Assembly (NCBI GenBank): GCA_947632485.1
Contig: CANRPJ010000024.1
Location: 1-47,169, forward strand
Length of the DNA stretch: 47,169 bases
Reading direction: 5' to 3'
Origin: an uncultured Muribaculaceae bacterium
Lineage (GTDB): Bacteria > Bacteroidota > Bacteroidia > Bacteroidales > Muribaculaceae
Of this stretch, positions 31,480 through 39,669 are shown one piece after another. Numbering within the stretch: the first letter of the stretch is position 1; every line of letters starts with the position of its first letter. The notes beneath the pieces are model-generated. The model was not told the DNA's origin and ran no database searches. It saw only the letters and a program-made list of their open reading frames with translations. The position numbers and the translations under genes are program-made.

Positions 31480-34103
31480 TTGAGTAGTACAAAGGCTGCC
31501 CATTTGTCGGGACTGTAGCCAACTCTGCGCAACTCATTTTTTGCAGATGTCAGAGCATCATCGGGTGTTTGTCCGTTGAGTAGGCTTTTGTAGAATAGGG
31601 TCATGAGTTCACGTGTGGCGGCATCGTCCACGCTCCAGAGGCTCATTAGAATACTTTCGGCTCCTGCCAATTTGAAGGCTCGTTGTAAGCCGTAGACACC
31701 TTCTGTGTTACTTGCACCAAGTCCGGTTTGGCAAGCTGAAAGTACCACAAGGTGACAACCACTCAAATCAAGGTTTGCAATCTCGTCAGCGCGGAGTATG
31801 CCGTCAGATTCATTAATCGTTGAAGCGATTGAATCGTTCATCCAATATTTTTGCGAGTTTGCAAACAACAGGCCTGAGTTCTGCATGGGATTCTCAAATG
31901 CATCAGAATCGTGGAAGAAGCCGTGTGTGGATATATGAAGGATATAATCCTTCAGTCCGCTTCGATCAGTCAATGATTTTTCGGTGGCATAATCAGCTGT
32001 GATGACCGTTACTTTGTTTCGATGACTCCGTAACAGCTCAGCAATACCGGTGACCTCCTTAAGCGATCCGGGGAGATAGCGTAATTCCTCCCCTCTGAGA
32101 ATAACACTGCCAAATTGCGCGGAATATTCGATAGAATCATTTACGCTTCCATATTTGATTCCGCCCCACAATACAGTATTTTTAGCGGTCAGATCCATCG
32201 AAGCGTTACTTGACTTAACATTAGGAATTGCTGTCGGGGAAATCACCAAGTGAACTTTGGTTATGTCACCCAATGTCTTGCCATTGGATTCTATAGGAAA
32301 TGCTCCTAAAGACAGTTTGTTGAATACTCCGGTTGGAGTCAGGTAAACGTCCTTTCCATTGATGACAGGCAGGATTGATGCCAATAACTGTTTGGCAGAG
32401 TTGAAGTCAGTATATATACCGATTCTATCATCAAGTAAATGAGTTACTTTAATCTTATCTCCTATAGGAGCATATTTGACAGTCCCTGATTTATCTAAAA
32501 CAAGGGCATAATATGTCTTGTCACCTTCTATAATCTGAATAACGACATCATCATTATCCAGAGACTTTCGGAGTTGGGATGAAGATAGAACCACATCCGC
32601 GTTTTCTCTACGGAACTCCATACTTTTGTTTGCGAGTTCAGATTCAAGGCTTCCAATCTCCTTTTCAAGCTGTTGTTTTTTGATGTAATTACCGGGGCCT
32701 GATATGTATTGCCGCGAAACGAGTTCTTTGGATGCTTCAACATATCTATTGTATTTGTCAAGCAACTCCTTGTCATTCATTGCAGCTATTGCGTTGCCAA
32801 GTGCTGATTCTGAGCGCAGAAGCAATCCCCGGAGGAACATATTATTGTCAAATGCAACCGTCGCGAGTTTGTCATCGGGCTTAAGTTCCACCAAATTATT
32901 AACATAGTCAAACACAGGCATGAATTGCTTTACGAAAAACTCTCTTTGGGCTGAGGTCATGCCGGTGAAGTTGCGTGATATTTGTTTTCTCAATGACTTA
33001 CTCGTTTCATCCGCTCTTTCAGACAACTCTTCCCAATTTCCTTCTGCTTGCAGATACTTGAACTCCTTGGCATGAGCCAAAGCATAGTCAATGTCCGATT
33101 CATCGTATGTATCATCAACATATGAAAGATACTTTTTCAACAATCGTTTGCCATCGGCAATATCGTTGAGTCGATAGCAATAATCAGACAGCTCGCCCAA
33201 CTGTGGGTAAATTACGCTATTGTATTCCAATGAGTCCACAATCTGTAAGGCGTACTCAAGGTAGTATCTTGCGCTAATTGTATCATTCTGTTCCAACAGC
33301 ATTCGCAACAACTCGTTAAATAGGTGGAGCTTATACATCTGATTGAAGTCCTTTGAATTGGCTACATCAATAGCGTATTTTTCCATTTGCTCTATTCCGG
33401 CTGTGGGGTCAGTCAGGTACTTTCCTTGTATCAGTTCCAACTGGAAGCCATCTTCAAAACTCCGTCCATTGAGAGCCTGACTCAATTTATCTTGTTGTTT
33501 CTCTGAAAAATAATCGAAAAGATTATCCCAATCCACATCTTTGTAGCTGTCTGTAATAAGTCCACTGTATTTTCGGATATTTGGCAAATCTCCCATTTTC
33601 AAATAGATGCGAAATTCCTCTTTCAAGAAACAGGCATCAATCATATCCTTGAAGTTCTTCAGTTGCTTTTGCGTCACCTCAGGCGGTTCTTCCTTGAATT
33701 TTTTGTCTATCTCTTGCCGCAAGAGTCGGTATTGTTCCAAAGCTTTGGGATAGTCTCCGGTGTGGATATAGCAATCTGCCAATTCCTGACGGTATCTGTA
33801 TGACTCATCGCTATTCTTAATCAGATCCTTTTTAGTATCCATAAAAGCAATGGCTTCGTGATACTTATGGTCTGTTACAAGTTCACTGAACACCTTATCA
33901 CTCATGGAATAGTTGAAAAGATGCACGTATTTCGGGAAAAGCATCTCGGCGAAAAAGAGAATAATGGCAATACTAAGCGCCACTCCAAGAATTGAGAGCA
34001 GTAAGTATATATGAAATGCGAAAAAGTAATACAAATTCGCAAAAAATCCACTAAAAAGAAAACGTTTCTTTAAAGAAGTTTTGTCATATCCGTCAGATTT
34101 CAT
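31476..34103 (-). CDS. Membrane-anchored TPR-CHAT caspase-fold protease
   Basis: 875 residues from the ATG at 34103. A TTG or upstream start at 34142 is possible but runs into the promoter of the opposite-strand gene. The N-terminus is basic, then a hydrophobic block (about 18-55, one long or two short spans). Residues about 70-500 are TPR-like helices (ELADCYIHTGDYPKALEQYRLL). The C-terminal CHAT domain (about 500-875) has the catalytic His in LHISTHGFF (about 727) and Cys in VVLSACQTGLG (about 791), then GVYGLQRAFKLAGAESILMSLW. CHAT proteases such as separase-like TPR-CHAT cleave partner proteins when activated. Depending on whether the hydrophobic block spans once or twice, the catalytic part is periplasmic or cytoplasmic. 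Confidence 0.9.
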   Translation of the reverse strand: MKSDGYDKTSLKKRFLFSGFFANLYYFFAFHIYLLLSILGVALSIAIILFFAEMLFPKYVHLFNYSMSDKVFSELVTDHKYHEAIAFMDTKKDLIKNSDESYRYRQELADCYIHTGDYPKALEQYRLLRQEIDKKFKEEPPEVTQKQLKNFKDMIDACFLKEEFRIYLKMGDLPNIRKYSGLITDSYKDVDWDNLFDYFSEKQQDKLSQALNGRSFEDGFQLELIQGKYLTDPTAGIEQMEKYAIDVANSKDFNQMYKLHLFNELLRMLLEQNDTISARYYLEYALQIVDSLEYNSVIYPQLGELSDYCYRLNDIADGKRLLKKYLSYVDDTYDESDIDYALAHAKEFKYLQAEGNWEELSERADETSKSLRKQISRNFTGMTSAQREFFVKQFMPVFDYVNNLVELKPDDKLATVAFDNNMFLRGLLLRSESALGNAIAAMNDKELLDKYNRYVEASKELVSRQYISGPGNYIKKQQLEKEIGSLESELANKSMEFRRENADVVLSSSQLRKSLDNDDVVIQIIEGDKTYYALVLDKSGTVKYAPIGDKIKVTHLLDDRIGIYTDFNSAKQLLASILPVINGKDVYLTPTGVFNKLSLGAFPIESNGKTLGDITKVHLVISPTAIPNVKSSNASMDLTAKNTVLWGGIKYGSVNDSIEYSAQFGSVILRGEELRYLPGSLKEVTGIAELLRSHRNKVTVITADYATEKSLTDRSGLKDYILHISTHGFFHDSDAFENPMQNSGLLFANSQKYWMNDSIASTINESDGILRADEIANLDLSGCHLVVLSACQTGLGASNTEGVYGLQRAFKLAGAESILMSLWSVDDAATRELMTLFYKSLLNGQTPDDALTSAKNELRRVGYSPDKWAAFVLLN

Positions 34104-34110
34104 AACTTTG
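34080..34110 (+). promoter_or_regulatory. Plus-strand promoter reading into the antisense small gene
   Basis: -33 TTTG (34080-34083), a 19-bp spacer and -7 TAACTTTG (34103-34110) match the Bacteroidetes consensus exactly. The predicted start is about 34117, only a few bases before the ATG at 34120, so the mRNA would be nearly leaderless. It overlaps the 5' end of the CHAT gene. Confidence 0.75.
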
Positions 34111-34119
34111 TAGTTTGAT

Positions 34120-34350
34120 ATGAGCCTTTTACAAATAATCAAATATATTATAGCATTTGCCGTCTGCTATTTCTCTTTCACGGTTCTTCGCGTGCATTAC
34201 ACCGATGAAAAACCATGGAAAGCTGCTCTTGTTGAAGGTGGCAAGCAGATAGGTATAGGGTTGGTTATTGCCGTTGCCAATCCTATAGGTATGATCGTGC
34301 TTGGTATCATCGCCTTTTTTATCATTCTTACCCTCGGTGATATTCTTTAA
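34120..34350 (+). CDS. Small hydrophobic membrane protein, antisense to the 3' end of the 417-aa gene
   Basis: 76 residues: TM1 (IIKYIIAFAVCYFSFTVL), a charged loop (YTDEKPWKAALVEGGKQ), then a long hydrophobic part (IGIGLVIAVANPIGMIVLGIIAFFIILTL) that may form a second hairpin. A consensus promoter immediately precedes it. It lies entirely within the 3' region of the minus-strand gene at 34129, whose antisense part encodes a low-complexity polar tail. This suggests the small gene is the selected one and the other frame is an extension. It could be a small partner or inhibitor of the membrane CHAT protein encoded divergently next to it. Confidence 0.6.
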   Translation: MSLLQIIKYIIAFAVCYFSFTVLRVHYTDEKPWKAALVEGGKQIGIGLVIAVANPIGMIVLGIIAFFIILTLGDIL

Positions 34351-35382
34351 GTCAAAACGTATTCCTTTGGCAAAAATAACCGGCCAATCTAAATCATAAC
34401 CTTCCTTGTCAATACGCACAAACACTCCACACTTAGGACTTATACTGTCTGTTATGTGCATGACCGTTAAATGGGCTTTTATAGAATCGTTGCTTAATTC
34501 AAAAGATGTTGCCATCAATTGGTTGCCATTAACAGTTGTGTCAGCAAATGCTATTTCTTTCAAGTCTCCATTCAATTCATTTTGACGCAGAATTTCGAGC
34601 GAAGCCACTATAATCCGGTTGTGAGTTCTTGCATCCGGTTTAAGACATTGGCCTGAAGCCAGATATATCATACTTATTGAGTCCACTGACATTAAAGTTG
34701 GAATAGTTTCAATTCTCTCATCAATCCACAAGGTGTCTTTCGGTTGTGACCACTCCGTCCATTTCCTGTCAGAGTTAAAGATAATATATCCGTCAGAGAT
34801 TTCCCCTTTCTTAAGATTGAGTTGTGATATATCAACCTTCTTGCAATACTGGTCTATCTTATATTGCTTAACTCCACCAATAGCAACAATCGTTAAAAAC
34901 AACATTAGAATGCCTATCCATACCCAACCTGACGGTGCGAAGCGTCTGTCTTCTTTGGGGTACCTGCGTTTGATACCTTTTGCAAAACAAAGATAGAGAT
35001 AAAAGATGATATAGAATAGTGGGCGAGCAAAAAATACAATACTCCATACCCAGATATTATATGTGGCAATTTGCCCTCGTGTGTCGTCATATCCAGTATA
35101 AAGAAAGATTATGACAAGCGACCATTTCAGAGCAGTGATACAATCAGCATCTCCGCGAAGTGTCTTGATGACAGCGTAAAGAGAATAGATTGCTGCAATG
35201 AGATAAACCGGGAAAAACAGCCACTCAATAAGTCCGTACTTTTGGAATTCATCAAATCCAAATGTCCAATAATGGGAAATGGCTCCAAATCCTTGAAGAA
35301 GCCATATTGAATAATATATGAACAGGAATACATATAGCCAACTTGACGGCTTAAATTCTTCTATTTCTTTCTCTTCCGACAT
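34129..35382 (-). CDS. Polytopic membrane protein in caspase-CHAT operon
   Basis: 417 residues from the ATG at 35382 (MSEEKEIEEFKPSSWLYVFL), which overlaps the caspase gene by 22 bp. About five membrane spans lie in residues 10-185 (YVFLFIYYSIWLL, PVYLIAAIYSLYAVI, WSLVIIFLYTGY, IVFFARPLFYIIFYLYLCF, WIGILMLFLTIVAIG). A soluble beta-rich domain follows (DGYIIFNSDRKWTEW ... IYLASGQCLKPDARTHNRIIVASLEIL). The last 70 residues are polar, low complexity and antisense to the small gene at 34120. The real conserved part may end near 34350. Unknown family. It is a candidate sensor or channel that the proteases act on or with. Confidence 0.65.
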   Translation of the reverse strand: MSEEKEIEEFKPSSWLYVFLFIYYSIWLLQGFGAISHYWTFGFDEFQKYGLIEWLFFPVYLIAAIYSLYAVIKTLRGDADCITALKWSLVIIFLYTGYDDTRGQIATYNIWVWSIVFFARPLFYIIFYLYLCFAKGIKRRYPKEDRRFAPSGWVWIGILMLFLTIVAIGGVKQYKIDQYCKKVDISQLNLKKGEISDGYIIFNSDRKWTEWSQPKDTLWIDERIETIPTLMSVDSISMIYLASGQCLKPDARTHNRIIVASLEILRQNELNGDLKEIAFADTTVNGNQLMATSFELSNDSIKAHLTVMHITDSISPKCGVFVRIDKEGYDLDWPVIFAKGIRFDLKNITEGKNDKKGDDTKHDHTYRIGNGNNQPYTYLLATFNKSSFPWFFIGVMHAKNREREIADGKCYNIFDYL

Positions 35383-36389
35383 AATATGAAGATGATTATA
35401 ACAACTGCAACACTCCCTCCAATAGCTATCCACCAATATGAAACATTTGAATTATCTTGTCTCACCGATGGTTCAGAAGTCGGAGGTATATATTTTTCCT
35501 GAGAGGGTGCTTTCCAATCAATCGTGTTCCTTATTACCGGAGTCTGGCCATGGAAGCTCATGATATTATCTGATGTCATTTCCTTATATAAGCAGGATAG
35601 AAAGCCATTCAAATCTGCGACACCTTTTTCTTCAAAAATCTTGCAGAAATAATATGTCAATGAACCGTATGGCACATCTTCGACTTTTATTTCATAATTG
35701 CGCTGGTGAGTGGCACACGCGCTTATGAAAACAACATTGGATAATTCTGGAGAAGTGACAACTGGAGATTTATCGGGAGAATCATACAAATCTCTTAATT
35801 TGGCAATACTGTCTGGAGATAGTGCTTCTGTGCCAAATATCTCATCTGTTCCTCTATAGACATCACTGGTTCCATCTGCATCCTTATCCATAGAATCGCT
35901 ATGGCAAGCGTCTATTACCGAAATAACTAGCCCATTGGAACCGACCGCTTTTCTTATATCATAAATAGATTGGCCAAAAATATCATCTGTGATATGCGCT
36001 TGTCCAAAGTATGCAGTTGATTTTCGTTTGTAAGCATCGTATGGCACAATAGCTTCATCTACCAGATCTACTTCATGTGATGATTGAGTGCTTAAAATTT
36101 GCTGCCCATGCCCTGAAAAGTGTACGATGACTGTATCGCCTCGGTTAACTTTACTTTTTAGTACAGCCAACTCATTCAGTATTCGTTTATGGGTTGCCTT
36201 CTCATTGACTATTACCTGCGCATCCGTAAAGATATCCTTAATTAGACGAGCATCATTATTTGCTCCCAGTTCATTCCAACCAGACTCAGTTGGATATTCT
36301 CCAATGCAGAAAGATAGGGTATGAATTTTTGCCGATAAGCAAAAGAACACCATTACGGAGAGAATCGCAAACAATATCCGTAATTTCAT
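35361..36389 (-). CDS. Secreted, tail-anchored caspase-family (C14) protease
   Basis: 342 residues. Signal peptide (1-20, MKLRILFAILSVMVFFCLSA), caspase-like domain with the catalytic His in IVHFSGHGQQI (H94) and Cys in VISVIDACHSDS (C162), an Asp-rich insert (MDKDADGTSDVYRGTDE), a later FISACATHQRNYE, and a C-terminal membrane span with a basic stop-transfer (VAVVIIIFILCRKRKK). The topology puts the protease domain in the periplasm with the tail in the inner membrane. Metacaspase-like enzymes usually cut after Arg/Lys, and the specificity here is not known. ATGA overlap with the upstream gene and 22-bp overlap with the downstream gene show a single operon. Confidence 0.9.
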   Translation of the reverse strand: MKLRILFAILSVMVFFCLSAKIHTLSFCIGEYPTESGWNELGANNDARLIKDIFTDAQVIVNEKATHKRILNELAVLKSKVNRGDTVIVHFSGHGQQILSTQSSHEVDLVDEAIVPYDAYKRKSTAYFGQAHITDDIFGQSIYDIRKAVGSNGLVISVIDACHSDSMDKDADGTSDVYRGTDEIFGTEALSPDSIAKLRDLYDSPDKSPVVTSPELSNVVFISACATHQRNYEIKVEDVPYGSLTYYFCKIFEEKGVADLNGFLSCLYKEMTSDNIMSFHGQTPVIRNTIDWKAPSQEKYIPPTSEPSVRQDNSNVSYWWIAIGGSVAVVIIIFILCRKRKK

Positions 36390-37312
36390 TTTATGCCAAA
36401 CATTTGTGAAAGAGCCATCATTTTTTCTATCTCACTGTCTATTATGGATTGTTCATAACCGGCTTTGCCAAATAGCTCATAGAATTTTTCGATACGCATT
36501 TCATTTGGTCCAAATTGATCGCCCGTAAATGGAAGAAGAGGCATAACCATAATAATTACCCCGGTGCCATCATCATGAGCTTTCTTCACTTGAGCAATCA
36601 CTCCTTTTTCTCCAGTTCTCGCAAACTCTTCTTCCGCTTCCTTGTAATTCACTTGAAAGTTAAGGAGTAAATCAGAAAGCATCGGATGATTCTTAAATTC
36701 ACTGTCAGTACTGCCATCGGCAGTGTACATAAACCTTCCTAAGTTGACCAAAGCCAACTTTTGCTCTCGACTAAGAGCATCATACATTCCTCTTGCAAGA
36801 TCTACCGGATTATCGTTGCTGCCATCGGAGGGGAGCTCTGAAAATATAAAATCGCCTGAAGCATCTTTCAGTCCTCTTTCACGCCCAACTTTAGCTTGGT
36901 GTTGTTGTATAGCTATTCTTGCTTCTTCAACAAAATGGTTTGCCACATCCTGCTGACGAAAGGTCTCAGCCTGACGCATATTGTCGAATTGCATTTTCTT
37001 CACAAGTTCGACTTGGAAATATTTATACTTTAGTGTGATAGTGAGACTGCCTGTGCTATAATAGAAGTGGACAATCATGTTTGCATGGTTGTCGTCAAAA
37101 AGATTAAGCATGCGTGGGTCATCTTTGAACTTCACGACTTCACCGTAACCATTCATCATTAAATGGTTTATACGTGATATGAGAATACTGAATTTCTTAT
37201 CCAGTGGGTTCTCATGCAATTCGGCTCTGTCCTTCATAAGCGCACGGCTAAAGGGCAGAATAAGGATTGCCAGAAGCGTGATAACGAGCAATACTATAAG
37301 CGTTACAGTCAT
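36386..37312 (-). CDS. Membrane-anchored hypothetical protein, 308 aa
   Basis: First gene of the minus-strand caspase operon. Residues 2-23 are one membrane anchor (VTLIVLLVITLLAILILPFS). A mixed domain follows (LISRINHLMMNGYGEVVKF ... MIVHFYYSTGSLTITLKYKYFQVELVKKMQF), then a helical region (AETFRQQDVANHFVEEARIAIQQHQAKVG) and a C-terminal part ending KMMALSQMFGIK. No catalytic motif or known family. Its stop overlaps the caspase ATG. Divergent from the sigma-factor gene, with the two promoters 45 bp apart. It may be a regulator or substrate of the caspase. Confidence 0.65.
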   Translation of the reverse strand: MTVTLIVLLVITLLAILILPFSRALMKDRAELHENPLDKKFSILISRINHLMMNGYGEVVKFKDDPRMLNLFDDNHANMIVHFYYSTGSLTITLKYKYFQVELVKKMQFDNMRQAETFRQQDVANHFVEEARIAIQQHQAKVGRERGLKDASGDFIFSELPSDGSNDNPVDLARGMYDALSREQKLALVNLGRFMYTADGSTDSEFKNHPMLSDLLLNFQVNYKEAEEEFARTGEKGVIAQVKKAHDDGTGVIIMVMPLLPFTGDQFGPNEMRIEKFYELFGKAGYEQSIIDSEIEKMMALSQMFGIK

Positions 37313-37351
37313 AATTGTGAGAATAGACTATTTTATTTAGAAAATAATCTA

Positions 37352-37359
37352 CAAAGTTA
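37352..37359 (-). promoter_or_regulatory. -7 element of the caspase operon promoter
   Basis: The minus strand has TAACTTTG, 40 bp before the ATG at 37312. No -33 TTTG at the usual spacing, which would suit a promoter needing an alternative sigma factor or an activator. Confidence 0.6.
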
Positions 37360-37402
37360 CTAAAAGTTCTGCATACGTGGTGTTTAATTCGGGAAAAATT
37401 GC

Positions 37403-37410
37403 TAATTTTG
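37403..37410 (+). promoter_or_regulatory. -7 element of the sigma-factor operon promoter
   Basis: TAATTTTG, followed by C, 31 bp before the ATG at 37442 and divergent to the element at 37352. No good -33 TTTG is present. Confidence 0.6.
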
Positions 37411-37441
37411 CAGTTAATTGAGATAATCTGCACATGTAAAA

Positions 37442-38026
37442 ATGGCCTACGACTACGACAACATAGCTCACCGATGGTTTGAAGAGTATAAGCTGCCCTT
37501 TGTAAACTACATACGCGCCAACTTTGTCATTGATTATGACGGAGCAATGGATCTTTATGTCGATTGCTGGATGGAGCTAAGAAAAATCATCTTGGACAAT
37601 CGAGCCACTGACAATAAATGGAAGTCATTACTTTTTTTGATTGGGAAACGTCAAGCCATCAAAGATTTTGAACGCCGTCCTCCAATTGAAACAATGGGAC
37701 AACTTTCAGTGGACGAGGAAAGCTTTAATAGGAAGCAATTTGAATATGAACAAGGTGCAAGAAAACTGGATGAGTATTACACCTCTGTTTATGAAAACCC
37801 TGACCTTCAGGCTGTACTGGGGGCTGAACTGAGCTATATCCCGGATCCATGCAATAAGATTCTTAAGATGTACTATTTCGATGAATTCTCTATGACAGAG
37901 ATTGCGGAAGCGATGAACTATAATTCATCACGTAGCGCCATAACTACAAAGAATCGCTGTATGGATAAATTGAAGGCTCGTGTAAAAAATGCCGTTCGTA
38001 GATTAGGAATCTTGGATAACAATTAA
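37442..38026 (+). CDS. ECF-like sigma-70 family RNA polymerase sigma factor
   Basis: 194 residues. The N-terminal sigma-2-like region (FVNYIRANFVIDYDGAMDLYVDCWMEL ... LFLIGKRQAIKDFER) and the C-terminal sigma-4 HTH (CNKILKMYYFDEFSMTEIAEAMNYNSSRSAITTKNRCMDKLKARV) are typical of Bacteroidetes ECF factors. Some residues of region 2 are divergent. It is followed 11 bp later by a membrane protein that fits the position of an anti-sigma factor. It is transcribed away from the caspase/CHAT genes and probably controls them and itself when released from the membrane. The direct targets cannot be read from sequence. Confidence 0.85.
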   Translation: MAYDYDNIAHRWFEEYKLPFVNYIRANFVIDYDGAMDLYVDCWMELRKIILDNRATDNKWKSLLFLIGKRQAIKDFERRPPIETMGQLSVDEESFNRKQFEYEQGARKLDEYYTSVYENPDLQAVLGAELSYIPDPCNKILKMYYFDEFSMTEIAEAMNYNSSRSAITTKNRCMDKLKARVKNAVRRLGILDNN

Positions 38027-38037
38027 ACTAATAGATT

Positions 38038-38745
38038 ATGAAAGAGAAAGATTTAGACAAGAACCTTGATGAAATCATAATCGATGGTTTAATCAAGGAA
38101 GCAGAGCAGGAAAATGCTGATTTTGCAGCCGAAATGCGCAAAATGAGTAAAGAGGAGTTTGAAGATATGATTTACCAACCAGTCTATGCTGCTTCCCGTG
38201 ACTATGACTATGAATATTCATCGGCTTCAAGAAGACCATTATACCGAGTTGCTGCTGCATCGATAGCTGCTGATAGTGAAATTAGCGAACCCTCAGAGGT
38301 TGATTTCAAAGCTCCAAGCAAGTCACGATTTAAAATGTTCCGACCATGGATAGCTGCCGCTTTCTCAGCTGCCGCTGTTATTCTGATTGTATTGATACCC
38401 AGTATCAATTCTATGAATGCGAAGTTGTGCGACAGTGCATTATATATGAGCGAGGCTTATATAACCGCTCCAAAGGGAGGATTTGATATTTCCTCAGCCT
38501 CAATCAAACAGATAAAAGAAGAATTGCCCAGTTTGGAACGGTTGTATCAGGGCACGATTGAGAAGGATGGCAAATTGGTTTATTACCGAGATGGCTTTCA
38601 GGATGCCGGATGGAATCTTGCTGTCGCTTATCTGAAACTTCATAAAAAGACAGATGCAATTAAAGTTCTCAAAACTCTTGAATCACAGACCCAAGGAACT
38701 CCCTTTGGAAATCACTGTAAAAAAATCTTAGAGCAACTCGATTAA
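38038..38745 (+). CDS. Candidate membrane anti-sigma factor with periplasmic TPR-like domain
   Basis: 235 residues. The cytoplasmic N-terminal 100 residues begin with acidic helices (LDKNLDEIIIDGLIKEAEQENADFAAEMRKM). One membrane span at about 103-123 (PWIAAAFSAAAVILIVLIPSI). The periplasmic part has two or three TPR-like helix pairs (GWNLAVAYLKLHKKTDAIKVLKTLESQ). It has no zinc-binding HxxxCxxC motif of ZAS anti-sigma factors, so the assignment rests on position, topology and size. The periplasmic TPR could sense envelope damage or be the cleavage target of the periplasmic caspase (inference). Confidence 0.65.
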   Translation: MKEKDLDKNLDEIIIDGLIKEAEQENADFAAEMRKMSKEEFEDMIYQPVYAASRDYDYEYSSASRRPLYRVAAASIAADSEISEPSEVDFKAPSKSRFKMFRPWIAAAFSAAAVILIVLIPSINSMNAKLCDSALYMSEAYITAPKGGFDISSASIKQIKEELPSLERLYQGTIEKDGKLVYYRDGFQDAGWNLAVAYLKLHKKTDAIKVLKTLESQTQGTPFGNHCKKILEQLD

Positions 38746-38802
38746 CCGTGTTTACCTTATCGCCGGTCTTGGTATACGATGATGTAATAAATATATATTA
38801 TC

Positions 38803-39459
38803 ATGATACCAGGACCTGCTAACATTTTGAGCTGCCCTTTCTGTGGCAGCACAAAAGAGGTTATGAGCCTCGTTAGTGGCAACACTTGTGGTGCCACAGT
38901 TTGGAGCGACACACGTCGCGACTATCCCATGCTTCCGGAAGTTTCTCCTATTCAGGAGTGCCCTCATTGTCATAAGTTCTATTTTATAGAACAAGCAAAG
39001 CATAAATATTCTGATGATCCCGAATCAGAGATGAGAAGCTTCGGGGAATTGGGCAATTTGACCTATTCGCAACTCATCAGAGCTAAAAAGCAGATGGAAG
39101 CACTCTCGCTTGTGAGAATGCAACGTTGGATTCTCAATCATCAGATTTTTATGGCATATAATGATAGCTTCCGACGTGAGCCGGAGAAGGTTGCCTTTCC
39201 ACCGACTGAAGAGGATATAAAAATCTATAATGGGATAATCGCAGAACTTCTTGACGGTATAGACCAATCAGAAGATTATGAGTTATTTCATGCTGAACTG
39301 CTACGTGAGTCGGGTCGTTTTAAAGAAGCAAAAGAAATTCTATTCCGACATAAATCCGCAGAAGATAAATGGGTAGTTGACGCCATGCTTCGACACATCG
39401 AGAAAAATGATACTAAGCCCTTCTTGTTAATTGATAAGGGTAATCCGGTAAAATACTAA
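38803..39459 (+). CDS. Zinc-ribbon protein with helical C-terminus, 218 aa
   Basis: Residues 11-60 hold two CxxC knuckles (SCPFCGS and ECPHCHKFYF), spaced like a rubredoxin-type zinc ribbon, with an intervening CGATVWSDTRRDYPMLPE. Residues 80-210 are helical with a TPR-like end (YELFHAELLRESGRFKEAKEILFRHKSAED). Cytoplasmic. Similar zinc-ribbon and TPR proteins (DUF2225-like) exist, but I cannot assign a function. It lies 57 bp after the anti-sigma candidate, in the same direction, and is probably the last gene of that unit because a terminator follows at 39477. Confidence 0.6.
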   Translation: MIPGPANILSCPFCGSTKEVMSLVSGNTCGATVWSDTRRDYPMLPEVSPIQECPHCHKFYFIEQAKHKYSDDPESEMRSFGELGNLTYSQLIRAKKQMEALSLVRMQRWILNHQIFMAYNDSFRREPEKVAFPPTEEDIKIYNGIIAELLDGIDQSEDYELFHAELLRESGRFKEAKEILFRHKSAEDKWVVDAMLRHIEKNDTKPFLLIDKGNPVKY

Positions 39460-39476
39460 AATTACTTTGGCTTGTC

Positions 39477-39508
39477 ACCCCTGGCGTTGTCGGCAGGGGT
39501 TTGTTGTC
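39477..39508 (+). terminator. Terminator after the sigma-factor unit
   Basis: acccctg (39477-39483) pairs with caggggt (39494-39500) over a 10-nt loop, followed by ttgttgt. It sits 18 bp after the stop codon of the zinc-ribbon gene. Confidence 0.65.
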
Positions 39509-39611
39509 TCCACAAAAAAGCATTCTATAGGATGAAAAATAGGCTATTGGCGTCTATACCAGTATTGTAGATTTGAATCAACATTTTTTAAAAGTATTTG
39601 AAAAAATATGT

Positions 39612-39641
39612 TGACCTTGTGAAGGTTTGTGGCATATAAAG
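39612..39641 (+). promoter_or_regulatory. TTGACC-18-TATAAA promoter candidate
   Basis: TTGACC (39612-39617), an 18-bp spacer and TATAAA (39636-39641), 28 bp before the ATG at 39670. No TAnnTTTG element. Same design as the candidates at 30664 and 40560. Confidence 0.45.
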
Positions 39642-39669
39642 TCAGTTAAGAACTTAAACCCATATAAAT

